This document shows positions 1 through 7,302 of a DNA stretch of 12,506 bases, piece by piece; positions within the stretch are counted from its first letter, which is position 1, and the number at the start of each line of letters is the position of its first letter. The stretch spans positions 1 to 12,506 of the forward strand of contig CANPYU010000018.1 of the NCBI GenBank assembly GCA_947588665.1, given 5' to 3'. Both the position numbers and the translations under genes were made by a program. A model generated the notes under the pieces. It saw only the letters and a list, made by a program, of their open reading frames with translations, was not told the DNA's origin and did no database searches. This stretch comes from an uncultured Bacilli bacterium. Lineage in GTDB: Bacteria > Bacillota_I > Bacilli_A > RF39 > UBA660.

Positions 1-17
1 CTTTAATTTATCTTATC

Positions 18-55
18 AAAAAAATAACATTTTTCATAGCTTATATGTTATTTTT
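18..55 (-). terminator. Probable terminator of the DUF4176/effector operon
   Basis: Positions 20-30 and 45-55 form a perfect 11-bp inverted repeat (AAAAATAACAT on both strands) around a 14-nt loop. On the minus strand the second arm runs into a row of seven U residues. The stem has only one G-C pair, so it would be weak in a GC-balanced genome, but it resembles the other terminators of this window. It lies about 90 nt past the stop of the last minus-strand gene. It is nearly symmetrical, so it could also stop transcription from the other side. Between it and that stop codon (56-146) I see no gene or other feature. Confidence 0.55.
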
Positions 56-146
56 GCGATTTTATGATTTTATCCTGATTATTTATTTTTGAATATTTAC
101 TTTTTTAATTTATAATAAAAGTTATTCTTCCCTTTTCTTTCAATTA

Positions 147-299
147 TTATTTTTTATTTTTTACTTCTGGATAATTTTTATCAAGTAATTCGGGATGCTT
201 TTTTTGTTCTTCTTCTAAAATTTGTAATGCGTTTTTTTTATCTTTTAATACTTTTTTTAATATTTTTATTTTAGAATCTAAAATTTCTTTTTTATTCAT
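147..299 (-). CDS. Small charged helical protein, 50 aa, translationally coupled to the effector-like gene
   Basis: This 50-residue ORF starts with ATG at 299-297 and ends with TAA at 149-147. An excellent AGGAGGT ribosome site (310-304) sits 4 nt before the ATG and overlaps the TAA stop of the preceding 1233-residue gene (304-302). That layout is hard to explain unless this ORF is translated and coupled to its neighbour. The product is almost entirely polar: many Lys and Glu, no Cys, no Trp and no membrane segment. It is predicted as one long helix through residue 35 or so, followed by a Pro-containing tail (HPELL, NYPEV). I recognise no family. As the last gene of a putative type VII effector operon it could be a small partner, chaperone or immunity protein, but nothing in the sequence decides between these. 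It is too short for a DUF3130/Lap1 protein. Confidence 0.75.
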   Translation of the reverse strand: MNKKEILDSKIKILKKVLKDKKNALQILEEEQKKHPELLDKNYPEVKNKK

Positions 300-301
300 G
301 T

Positions 302-3300
302 TTACCTCCTAATATTATATAGAATATTTAATAATCCTTCTATATCTAAATTTGATTTTGTGGCAGCGAGTAGTTTATTATCAGTATTACTTAAGTTATA
401 ACGATTTTGAATTGTCTCTAAAATAGATATTAGTTTATTAACTTCAGTGGCGTTAGATTCTTCGTTTGATAAATAATTAATGTAATCTTTTATATCTTTT
501 TCAATAGTTACAGAGTCAAATAAGCCTAAATCATAGATTGTTTTATTATTAATGGACGCTGTACGATCAATATAGCCAGTTGGAACATAAGAATTAAGTT
601 TATAACCCGCAGAATTAGATTCAAATAAATCTAATGCTTCTTTTAAAGTATCTAAATTTTTAGTTTCTTTAAAGCTTGTCATTAAAGAATTAATGTTATT
701 AGCTTGAGATGTAGCTACTTTAACTTTGTTTATTTTAACAATAGGTATTTGCCATTCTTCAGCAGCTTTATAAGCACTGCGCAGTTGTGTCTCATCAAAA
801 TCATCATAAATTATGACACAGTTAGGGCTTAAGTTAGTTTTTTCTAAATCAACTTCATTATAAACACGCATGGAATACTTAGGCATATCACTTGCAGAAA
901 CAAAGGTTTGAACGTCACCTGAGGAATAACCTATCAAATTAGTATTACTATTAATGTCAGTTGGAGATAACATAACAATTTGAGATGGTGCTAAATCGGT
1001 AAAACCATACATTACTCCATCGGCATGTACTGGGCATGAGCCAATATTGCTTTGGGTTATAAATGAAGCGGCGGCAATATGATTTTGTGGATCATCACTT
1101 TGATACCATGTACGAACATACGATGATTCAACAAGATCTACTCTATCAGATACTAAGCCAGAATTACTACTGCGGACAATAATGGAAAATTCATCACCAG
1201 CATCAATTATAGGGATTTTGTTACCTTTTACAGGATTATTTTTGATAAGAGTATTTAATGGAGATAATTCGTCAATATAAGTTTTAACATAAGCCGTTCT
1301 TAAGCGATCATCTAAACTTAAAAATTCTTCAGCCGTAAAATGAATATTTTGCACTTCATATAAGGCTTTTAATTGGTCTTTGTCAGTTATTTCATCTACT
1401 AATTTTAAATAGCGATAAGCTTCTACTGCATCTTGATCATATTTGGCAATAGCATCAATGCTTAATTCGTATTTAGCTAGTAAAGATTTTACGTCCTGAG
1501 AAGTTGTAGAAAAAAATCTATTATAATAAACTTCTTTTGCTTGTTTAAAGTACTGTTCTTGTAATATAGGTATACTAGTTTTTTTATTATAATTGGCATA
1601 AAAATTTTCATCACATAATTTAATAAATTCGGCTTCATAATCAGCACTAAAATTATCTAATATAATTGCATGACTATTTTTTTCATAAACTTTTCTATAT
1701 AGAATATAATTAATAAAATTATCAGTAGTAAGCAGGCTTCTATCAACATTAGACAAAAGATGTTTATTTTCATAAATAAAATCTATAGTACTGAGCATTT
1801 TGGGATATAATGTATAAAGGGAATTATCATCCGTACTTTTTTTAAAAATTGTTACTAATGAATCATATAATTCAGGATTATTATTATGTAAATAAACTAT
1901 TTTATTAGATATTTCACCATTATTAATAATAGTGCTTAAAAAATTTTCTCCCCAATCATTTAAATATGAACTATTTAACATATTGGAATTTAATCCTTTG
2001 ATAACATTATTATTTTTAGCAAATATTTTTTCTAAAAAAGCTAGTCCTTTATCATCGATATTACCATTTAAATAATTTTTAGCTAATAAGGCACCATCAA
2101 ACATATCAAATTGGTGAGAACACATATCTCTTAAATTTGATGGTAATTTTTCATACATTTCTTCAATAGAATCTATAATCTTTTTTTGATAAGTAGAATC
2201 CATTTCTTTAAATATACTAGACATACTTCTTACTTTCATGCCTTCTAAATTTTCAATATTATAATTTTGGAAAATGATAGAAACATCTTTATCAAGACGA
2301 GTATAAAGTTCTTTAAATAAACCTGCCGTATCAGCATCAGTAGTATCAAGGTTGGATAATATATTAAAGAGATAACTATCAGATAGTTCAGAATAAATTT
2401 CAGGATTTGATATTATAATTTTTCTTATAGTTTTATTATCATAAAAATCTTCTTGCCTTGATAATATTTCTCTTAAAATATTTGATGAATCTTCTGATAA
2501 ACCACTTTCAATTAATTCTTCTATATGGTTAGGACTTGCATTTCTTAAATAATTTTGTTTTTCCTCTAATGATAATTTAGCAAATTCTTCTTGTTTTATT
2601 TTTTTGCTCATTGTAAAGCTGTTTTCTTTAGAATTTTGATCGTTATCGGGAATGGTTTTCGCTTTTTGTTCGAGATCTTTTTGGGAATTTTTACCCCCAA
2701 AATAGTTAGATATAGTTCCTAAAGCATTAGCACCACCAGCAAATATTATTTGCATTAGAAGTGCATCATTTTGGGCATTAGTTAAAAAGTTCTTTAAAAA
2801 TTTTTCTTTACCGGTGATTAAATTTCCTTCATCATCAAAAAATTCTTGGCTATTACGATAAGTAGCTGTTTGAACTATTTCATTCAAAATTGGTTCAGAT
2901 CCTCCAACTAAAAATGAGGCACCAGCTAAAAGAGGTAAACGAGCTTTATTTAAAATTAAACTTAAAGTGTTATTACTTGTTACATCAATACCAATCGCTG
3001 AAAAAGCTTTATTGGCAAGTTTCCCAAATCCTAAAGAGTTAGATAAAGATCTAGCAGCTTGATCTAATGCTCCAGATATCCCACCAACAACTGCTCCTAT
3101 GCCGCCGGCTGCAAGGCCAGTTACTTCCGCTTGGTTTATATTCGCCCCATTTTTTAAAGCATTTTCAGTTTCACTTCCCATATTGGTTAGGGCATTAAAT
3201 GTACCTTGTAAGAGCATATTACAGGTTGTTGCTGTGGTAGCTTCGGTTCCAAATATGGCTGTTGAAATGCCACTGGTTAAATATGAGGCACCAATAAAGG

Positions 3301-4003
3301 TTAAAAGTGTTCCTCCAAGTGATGAGATACTAGCACCAGCACTCTTAGGGTCATAATAGTAATCATAACCTAAATCATGAACAACTTTATAATATAAATT
3401 TTTAGATAAATCTTGTTCAACAAATTTGCCTAAGTTGTCCGCTAAATTTTTGTCTCTTTCACTATTTGTTAAATATCCGGCTAGAGAATAGCAGCCGGCT
3501 GCTACATTGGCAGCACCATCTAAAAACATTTCGCCAACATTTATTGCTCCTTCCATAAAACTTAAGATAATTGTAGCAGATGGGGCCATAAATTTTTTTA
3601 TACTCATTTGAAATTGCTTAAACGGGCTGGAAGAGTTATTTAATGATTTAATAATAAATAAATCTGAATCATCTAGTTTAAAATTTTTAATTTTATTTTT
3701 AGCTTTTGATACAATACTTGATGTATAAGAATCTTTAATTGTTCCCCTTTTGTCGCACATTTCATTTTCTATGCCTTCAACAGAATCACAATATTCTTTT
3801 AAATAGAAATTTATATTTTCAATGTTTGTTGCTATATCATTATATATTGTTTGAATTTTTCTTAAAAAGTTAGCTAATTTAGAGTTATAGCCAAAAGCAT
3901 TACTAGAAAAAGTACTTTTTTTGCCTGAGTAGTAACGTTTATACTTTTCTAATTCTTCAATATTGTTTCTTATTAATGATGTATTGATACTTATACTACT
4001 CAT
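302..4003 (-). CDS. Large multidomain protein, candidate type VII secretion (LXG/WXG100-like) effector, 1233 aa
   Basis: Layout seen in the translation. Residues 1 to about 115 are a polar helical hairpin resembling WXG100/LXG heads, with a turn around SNAFGYNSK instead of WXG. Residues about 138-430 are Gly/Ala-rich and hydrophobic, with glycine-zipper-like stretches near 223-250, 295-313 and 355-370. Residues about 460-900 are acidic and mostly helical, with irregular Leu-rich repeats. Residues about 930-1150 look like a compact alpha/beta domain with SSYVRTWYQ (~962-970), DGVMYGFTDL (~990), NCVIIYDD (~1058) and WQIPIVKIN (~1082). There is no signal peptide, LPXTG motif or canonical YxxxD/E signal. 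AAGGAGG lies 5 nt before the ATG. Upstream are two DUF4176 genes, whose family is known to escort LXG toxins, and this context is the main support for the call. The C-terminal domain is unrecognised and no catalytic residues could be assigned. It could instead be a surface or host-interaction protein. The reading frame is certain; the function is inferred. Confidence 0.6.
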   Translation of the reverse strand: MSSISINTSLIRNNIEELEKYKRYYSGKKSTFSSNAFGYNSKLANFLRKIQTIYNDIATNIENINFYLKEYCDSVEGIENEMCDKRGTIKDSYTSSIVSKAKNKIKNFKLDDSDLFIIKSLNNSSSPFKQFQMSIKKFMAPSATIILSFMEGAINVGEMFLDGAANVAAGCYSLAGYLTNSERDKNLADNLGKFVEQDLSKNLYYKVVHDLGYDYYYDPKSAGASISSLGGTLLTFIGASYLTSGISTAIFGTEATTATTCNMLLQGTFNALTNMGSETENALKNGANINQAEVTGLAAGGIGAVVGGISGALDQAARSLSNSLGFGKLANKAFSAIGIDVTSNNTLSLILNKARLPLLAGASFLVGGSEPILNEIVQTATYRNSQEFFDDEGNLITGKEKFLKNFLTNAQNDALLMQIIFAGGANALGTISNYFGGKNSQKDLEQKAKTIPDNDQNSKENSFTMSKKIKQEEFAKLSLEEKQNYLRNASPNHIEELIESGLSEDSSNILREILSRQEDFYDNKTIRKIIISNPEIYSELSDSYLFNILSNLDTTDADTAGLFKELYTRLDKDVSIIFQNYNIENLEGMKVRSMSSIFKEMDSTYQKKIIDSIEEMYEKLPSNLRDMCSHQFDMFDGALLAKNYLNGNIDDKGLAFLEKIFAKNNNVIKGLNSNMLNSSYLNDWGENFLSTIINNGEISNKIVYLHNNNPELYDSLVTIFKKSTDDNSLYTLYPKMLSTIDFIYENKHLLSNVDRSLLTTDNFINYILYRKVYEKNSHAIILDNFSADYEAEFIKLCDENFYANYNKKTSIPILQEQYFKQAKEVYYNRFFSTTSQDVKSLLAKYELSIDAIAKYDQDAVEAYRYLKLVDEITDKDQLKALYEVQNIHFTAEEFLSLDDRLRTAYVKTYIDELSPLNTLIKNNPVKGNKIPIIDAGDEFSIIVRSSNSGLVSDRVDLVESSYVRTWYQSDDPQNHIAAASFITQSNIGSCPVHADGVMYGFTDLAPSQIVMLSPTDINSNTNLIGYSSGDVQTFVSASDMPKYSMRVYNEVDLEKTNLSPNCVIIYDDFDETQLRSAYKAAEEWQIPIVKINKVKVATSQANNINSLMTSFKETKNLDTLKEALDLFESNSAGYKLNSYVPTGYIDRTASINNKTIYDLGLFDSVTIEKDIKDYINYLSNEESNATEVNKLISILETIQNRYNLSNTDNKLLAATKSNLDIEGLLNILYNIRR
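304..310 (-). promoter_or_regulatory. Shine-Dalgarno site overlapping the upstream stop codon
   Basis: AGGAGGT on the minus strand, 4 nt before the ATG of the 50-residue ORF. Its last base belongs to the TAA stop (304-302) of the long gene. The same layout is found at 4009-4015, where AAGGAGG before the 1233-residue gene overlaps the TAA (4016-4014) of the 321-residue gene. Both are consistent with coupled translation. Confidence 0.75.
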
Positions 4004-4013
4004 GATTTCCTCC

Positions 4014-4979
4014 TTAAATTTCAGTATTCTTAATTATTGCCAGCTTTTCTTTTTGTTCGGCGGTATTGCCTATTAAATCTGGCAAATTATTCATAAAATT
4101 TTGTTCCTCTTCATCAATTAAGCCAATAGCTTTTATTTCTTTTATATCTTTATGATTAAATAAAATATTAAAATCTGTTCTTACGATACCTTCGGGATAT
4201 AAACAAGCAAGATAATCATAAATTTCATCTTTATTATCTATATTAATTGGAGCATAACCTATAATCATAACTTTTTTCCAACCATTTTTTAATATAACTA
4301 CTGAGCCTAATGGTAAATATTTGGGATATTTCTTAATTATTTCTTGTTGTTTTTTTTCATTTTCTAAATTTAAATTTTCAATATAAAAGATTTTATTATC
4401 TTCTATATCGGGGTAATAATTAAATATAGAAACGGGAATATTTAAGATATTAGTATATTTTAATTCTAAAGCCTCATAGTTATCTTTTTTTTCTGTAAGT
4501 ATACCAATTACTAAAGCATTATTATTAGTAGAAAAGCCATCATACCTAATAATAGTTTTTAAATTTTGGTTAATATCAAAGACAATAACTTTTTTATAAG
4601 TATTGCTAATAAATTGCCTTAGTTTTTTAGAATCATTATTTGGGCATAGTTCTTTAAAGGTGGCAAATTCATCAATAGTTAAACGATCTAAATAAATATT
4701 ATTGCGAATAAATACATAATCTAAATCTAAATAAGATATATTTTGATATTTATTAAAAATAGATGCATTATTTTCATTTTTTAATTTATTATTTAAAAAA
4801 GTTAAATTTAAAACTTCTTTTAAATAACTTTCAAAATAAAAACGATAATAAGAATAATAATAAAGATAGTTATCATTAAATTTATCATCATATAAATTAA
4901 ATTTTTTTAATTTTTCATAATTATAATTGGCAGGATAAAAATTGGTAGCATCTTTTAAGGTTATAGTTTTTATAGGCAT
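4014..4979 (-). CDS. Fusion protein: unknown N-terminal domain plus C-terminal DUF4176 domain, 321 aa
   Basis: Residues about 216-300 carry a DUF4176 domain (YLPLGSVVILKNG, then MIIGYAP, CLYPEG and LFNHKDI). By eye, about 45 of 75 aligned positions are identical to the stand-alone DUF4176 protein just upstream, so the two domains are close paralogues. The first ~200 residues are not part of the usual ~100-residue family: they contain a Tyr-rich helical cluster (residues 38-52) and then alternating strand-like segments (VIVFDINQN, ALVIGILTE). I recognise no family for that part. No signal peptide or membrane helix is seen. The start is 7 nt after the TGA of the upstream gene with only a weak ribosome site (AGAAAG), suggesting translation coupled to that gene. 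The stop overlaps the Shine-Dalgarno of the effector-like gene. Possible role, inferred: an adaptor combining effector targeting with another binding activity. Confidence 0.7.
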   Translation of the reverse strand: MPIKTITLKDATNFYPANYNYEKLKKFNLYDDKFNDNYLYYYSYYRFYFESYLKEVLNLTFLNNKLKNENNASIFNKYQNISYLDLDYVFIRNNIYLDRLTIDEFATFKELCPNNDSKKLRQFISNTYKKVIVFDINQNLKTIIRYDGFSTNNNALVIGILTEKKDNYEALELKYTNILNIPVSIFNYYPDIEDNKIFYIENLNLENEKKQQEIIKKYPKYLPLGSVVILKNGWKKVMIIGYAPINIDNKDEIYDYLACLYPEGIVRTDFNILFNHKDIKEIKAIGLIDEEEQNFMNNLPDLIGNTAEQKEKLAIIKNTEI

Positions 4980-4985
4980 ATATAA

Positions 4986-5318
4986 TCACAAACTTTCTGG
5001 GTTAGCTTCTTTAGCTTGTTTAAGTAAATTGGCAGTTTTTTCAGGAGTTAATTCGTTTAATAATCTTTGAGACCATTTTTTTTGTTCTTCATCACTGTAG
5101 CCAATACAAAAGATACGGTCGATATCTTTATGATCAAAAAGAAGGCTATTTTCAGTAGATATTACCCCTTCTGGATATAAACAGCCACAATAATCATAAA
5201 CTTTATCTGGGTTTTTTAAATCTATTTGGGCATAGCCAGTAATCATTAATCTTTTTTTGCCATTGTTTAGAATTACTACAGATCCTATTGGTAAGTATTT
5301 TGGATATTTATCTTTCAT
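4986..5318 (-). CDS. DUF4176 domain protein, Lap2-like type VII effector-targeting factor, 110 aa
   Basis: The DUF4176 signature fills most of the protein: YLPIGSVVILNNG (about residues 6-18), LMITGYAQ, YDYCGCLYPEGV, LFDHKDI and IGYSDEE, followed by a ~28-residue helical tail. The length is as expected for the family. In Streptococcus intermedius the DUF4176 protein Lap2, with the DUF3130 protein Lap1, binds the LXG domain of the toxin TelA and is needed for its export by the type VII system (established knowledge). The same role is inferred here from the family and from the long effector-like gene two genes downstream. It is the first gene of the operon, with a good ribosome site (AGGAGT, 6-7 nt before the ATG) and a recognisable promoter. 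It ends in TGA, which shows the organism uses the standard code. No DUF3130-like gene accompanies it. Confidence 0.75.
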   Translation of the reverse strand: MKDKYPKYLPIGSVVILNNGKKRLMITGYAQIDLKNPDKVYDYCGCLYPEGVISTENSLLFDHKDIDRIFCIGYSDEEQKKWSQRLLNELTPEKTANLLKQAKEANPESL

Positions 5319-5348
5319 ATTATCACTCCTATTATTTAAGTTAAGTTT

Positions 5349-5376
5349 ATCATAATATTAATATTTTTACAATCAA
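5349..5376 (-). promoter_or_regulatory. Promoter of the DUF4176/effector operon
   Basis: On the minus strand TTGATT (5376-5371), 16 bp, TATGAT (5354-5349) matches the housekeeping sigma consensus at 4/6 and 5/6. Transcription would start near 5342 and give a leader of about 24 nt containing the AGGAGT ribosome site. The -35 box shares bases with the U-tract of the preceding rluB terminator. Confidence 0.55.
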
Positions 5377-5403
5377 AAATACTGAATTAATTTTTCAGTA
5401 TTT
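5375..5403 (-). terminator. Terminator of the rhomboid-rluB operon
   Basis: AAATACTGAA (5403-5394) and TTCAGTATTT (5386-5377) form a perfect 10-bp stem around a 7-nt loop (AAATTAA), and the second arm runs into UUUUU. The first arm begins inside the rluB TAA stop codon, so termination follows the end of translation directly. It separates the rhomboid-rluB unit from the DUF4176 operon. Confidence 0.7.
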
Positions 5404-6115
5404 ATTTTAAACTATATAATTTCTTTATTTCTTTAATTTTTAATTGACGATAAGAGCCAACTGGTAAATCTTTCAAATCTAAAAAAGCAATTTTAGTTCT
5501 TTTAAGTCTTAAAACTGGATGATTTAAAGAGTTAAATATTTTTTTTACTATGTGGTTGCGGCCTTCATAGATGGTAATTTCTATTAAAGTAGTATTAGTA
5601 TTTAAATCTTTCGTTTTTATTTTAAAATTAGATGTATCTACTTTACGATTATCAATGGTAATCCCATTTTTTAAGTTAGTAATATCTTCTTTTGTAAGAA
5701 AGCCTTTTATTTTAGCAAGATAGGTTTTGGGAATATTATTTTTGGGATGAAGTAATAGATTGGTTAACTCTCCATCATTGGTTAATATCAATAAACCAGT
5801 AGTATCATAATCTAATCGTCCGACTGGATATATTCTTATAGCTGTAGGTATTAAATCTATTACTGTTTGACGATTTTTTTCATCTTTAGTACTGGTTATG
5901 ACACCATAAGGTTTATTTAATAAATAATATATTTTAGGGGTATCTTTAGAAATAGTTTTACCATCTACTTCTATGATATCATTATTTGTAACTTTAGTTC
6001 CAAGTTCTGTTATAGTTTTACCATTTATTCTTACACGGCCAGTTAATATTAATTCTTCAGCCTTACGACGAGAAGTAACTCCAGAAGATGCAATAACTTT
6101 TTGTAGTCTTTCCAT
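5402..6115 (-). CDS. rluB: RluB/RsuA-family rRNA pseudouridine synthase, 237 aa
   Basis: The protein has an N-terminal S4 RNA-binding domain (residues 1-58, with the typical VIASSGVTSRRKAEELI start). A TruB/RsuA-type catalytic domain follows, with the motif GRLDYDTTG (99-107), whose Asp102 is the expected catalytic aspartate. Members of this family isomerise one uridine in rRNA; RluB acts on the 23S rRNA equivalent of U2605. The usual EGRNRQVRRM motif reads EGRNHIVKK (184-192), a change in basic and binding residues but not in the aspartate. Length and the lack of a second domain fit Firmicute RluB. The ATG lies 3 nt after the stop of the rhomboid gene with no strong ribosome site, so it is probably translated by coupling. 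RsuA-like specificity for 16S rRNA cannot be excluded from sequence alone. Confidence 0.88.
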   Translation of the reverse strand: MERLQKVIASSGVTSRRKAEELILTGRVRINGKTITELGTKVTNNDIIEVDGKTISKDTPKIYYLLNKPYGVITSTKDEKNRQTVIDLIPTAIRIYPVGRLDYDTTGLLILTNDGELTNLLLHPKNNIPKTYLAKIKGFLTKEDITNLKNGITIDNRKVDTSNFKIKTKDLNTNTTLIEITIYEGRNHIVKKIFNSLNHPVLRLKRTKIAFLDLKDLPVGSYRQLKIKEIKKLYSLK

Positions 6116-6118
6116 AAG

Positions 6119-7267
6119 CTAGTACCAAAAAAGCATAAAGCTTAAAAATCCAATTAGAAGAAGTAAGACAATAGTACCATTAATTTGGTCACTTTTTTTA
6201 CTTTTGCCAGGAATTCCTAAGGCCATAGTAGCGAGATAACCACCGATTAAACCACCTATATGAGCAAAATTATCAATGCCTGGTAACATAAAGCCAATTA
6301 AAAGATTAAGAATTATAATGGGAATTATTTGAGTTTTTAATACTGTACCTAAATAAAGACGGTAATGATAGCCAAAATAAAGCATAGAACCTAATAAGCC
6401 AAAAATAGCACCGCTTGCCCCAGCAGAAATAGATTCATGAATAACTACTGATAGTAAAGAACCTACTATACCACTTATTAAGAAGATAACTAAATATTTA
6501 AATTTGCCTAAAAAATTTTCTAATTGATGACCTATTACATATAATGCGTACATATTAACTATTAAATGTACAATGCCAATATGAAGAAATATAGAAGTTA
6601 ATAGACGCCATACTTCACCTGATTTGACTAAACTTTTTACATTTGCTCCGAACATAACTAAAGTCATTGTATCTTCACTACCATTACCAAATAAATACAT
6701 GGCAATAAAGGCAAATACACAAAGAAGGATTAGAATAGGAGTAACTATGTTTTTTTTAGGACTAAATATTTTAGCGAAAGTTTCATTATCCCGGATGGCT
6801 TTCGCATTTATATCATTTGTAACACTTACAATAAGTTCAATTCCCTCTTTGTCATTTAATAATTTATTTTTTAATTTAGGAAATAATTCAAGCATATTTT
6901 TATCTTTGGTTATTTCACTTACATCAGATAAAATTAAAGAAGAGATATTTTTAGGATTATCTTTATTTTTAACATTGTCGGAAACATTTAATAAAATATT
7001 TAAAGTGTTTACTTTTAATGATAAAGTTTTTTTCTTTATTTGATCTACTACACGAGCTGTTTTAAAAGCGTCTACTTTGTATTGTTCATCATTATATATT
7101 TCTTTAGAATTAATTCTAATGATACGATATGGCCCATCAAGGTTTTCTAGCCATATTTCATCTTTCACTCCTTTAACGACAATGGGACTATAATTTTCTT
7201 CTGTGATAAAATAATGAACTAAAGCCATCACTATTTCATCATTTTTATTTAAAATAGTATAATTCAT
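6119..7267 (-). CDS. Rhomboid-family intramembrane serine protease with N-terminal cytosolic domain, 382 aa
   Basis: Residues 1 to about 175 are a soluble domain of alternating strands and helices. The rest has seven hydrophobic segments. Rhomboid hallmarks are the H-x4-H-x3-N motif (His229, His234, Asn238, around LHIGIVHLIVN), the catalytic serine in GASGAIFG (Ser285) and the catalytic histidine in NFAHIGG (His336). The enzyme would cleave membrane proteins within or beside their transmembrane segments. The architecture resembles Bacillus GluP/YqgP, but that protein is about 500 residues with C-terminal TPR repeats, which are absent here; the C terminus stops right after the last helix. I chose the ATG at 7267. 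A GTG four codons upstream (7279-7277) is in frame but forms the end of the GAGGTG ribosome site itself. It forms an operon with rluB (3-nt gap). Confidence 0.9.
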   Translation of the reverse strand: MNYTILNKNDEIVMALVHYFITEENYSPIVVKGVKDEIWLENLDGPYRIIRINSKEIYNDEQYKVDAFKTARVVDQIKKKTLSLKVNTLNILLNVSDNVKNKDNPKNISSLILSDVSEITKDKNMLELFPKLKNKLLNDKEGIELIVSVTNDINAKAIRDNETFAKIFSPKKNIVTPILILLCVFAFIAMYLFGNGSEDTMTLVMFGANVKSLVKSGEVWRLLTSIFLHIGIVHLIVNMYALYVIGHQLENFLGKFKYLVIFLISGIVGSLLSVVIHESISAGASGAIFGLLGSMLYFGYHYRLYLGTVLKTQIIPIIILNLLIGFMLPGIDNFAHIGGLIGGYLATMALGIPGKSKKSDQINGTIVLLLLIGFLSFMLFWY

Positions 7268-7274
7268 ATAATTA

Positions 7275-7302
7275 TTCACCTCATGTAATTATATTTTATA
7301 AT
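7275..7302 (+). promoter_or_regulatory. Putative promoter of the plus-strand membrane protein gene
   Basis: TTCACC (7275-7280), 16 bp, TATAAT (7297-7302). The -10 box is perfect and the -35 box matches 4 of 6. The start would be near 7309, leaving a 24-nt leader that carries the AGAGGTGAT ribosome site. It overlaps the divergent rhomboid promoter. Confidence 0.45.
7277..7282 (-). promoter_or_regulatory. Shine-Dalgarno site that decides the rhomboid start
   Basis: GAGGTG on the minus strand, 9 nt before the ATG at 7267. The in-frame GTG at 7279-7277 is part of this site and has no ribosome site of its own at a suitable distance, so the ATG is the better start. Confidence 0.65.

Noticed and set aside
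3..90. Short hydrophobic open frame at the left edge of the plus strand
   Set aside because: It could be the end of a gene outside the window, but it crosses the terminator-like inverted repeat (20-55), is under 30 codons and shows no motif.
302..1220. ADP-ribosyltransferase identity for the C-terminal domain of the 1233-residue protein
   Set aside because: An Arg, Ser-rich and Glu pattern can be picked out, but the spacing does not fit a known R-S-E or H-Y-E set, so no enzyme class is claimed.
3099..3356. 85-residue plus-strand ORF inside the large gene
   Set aside because: It lies antisense to the Gly/Ala-rich part of the 1233-residue gene, has no ribosome site, and its Pro/Val/Ala-rich product looks like the reverse reading of Gly/Ala codons.
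6624..7043. 139-residue plus-strand ORF
   Set aside because: It is antisense to the rhomboid gene, whose motifs are unambiguous, and shows no ribosome site or recognisable domain.
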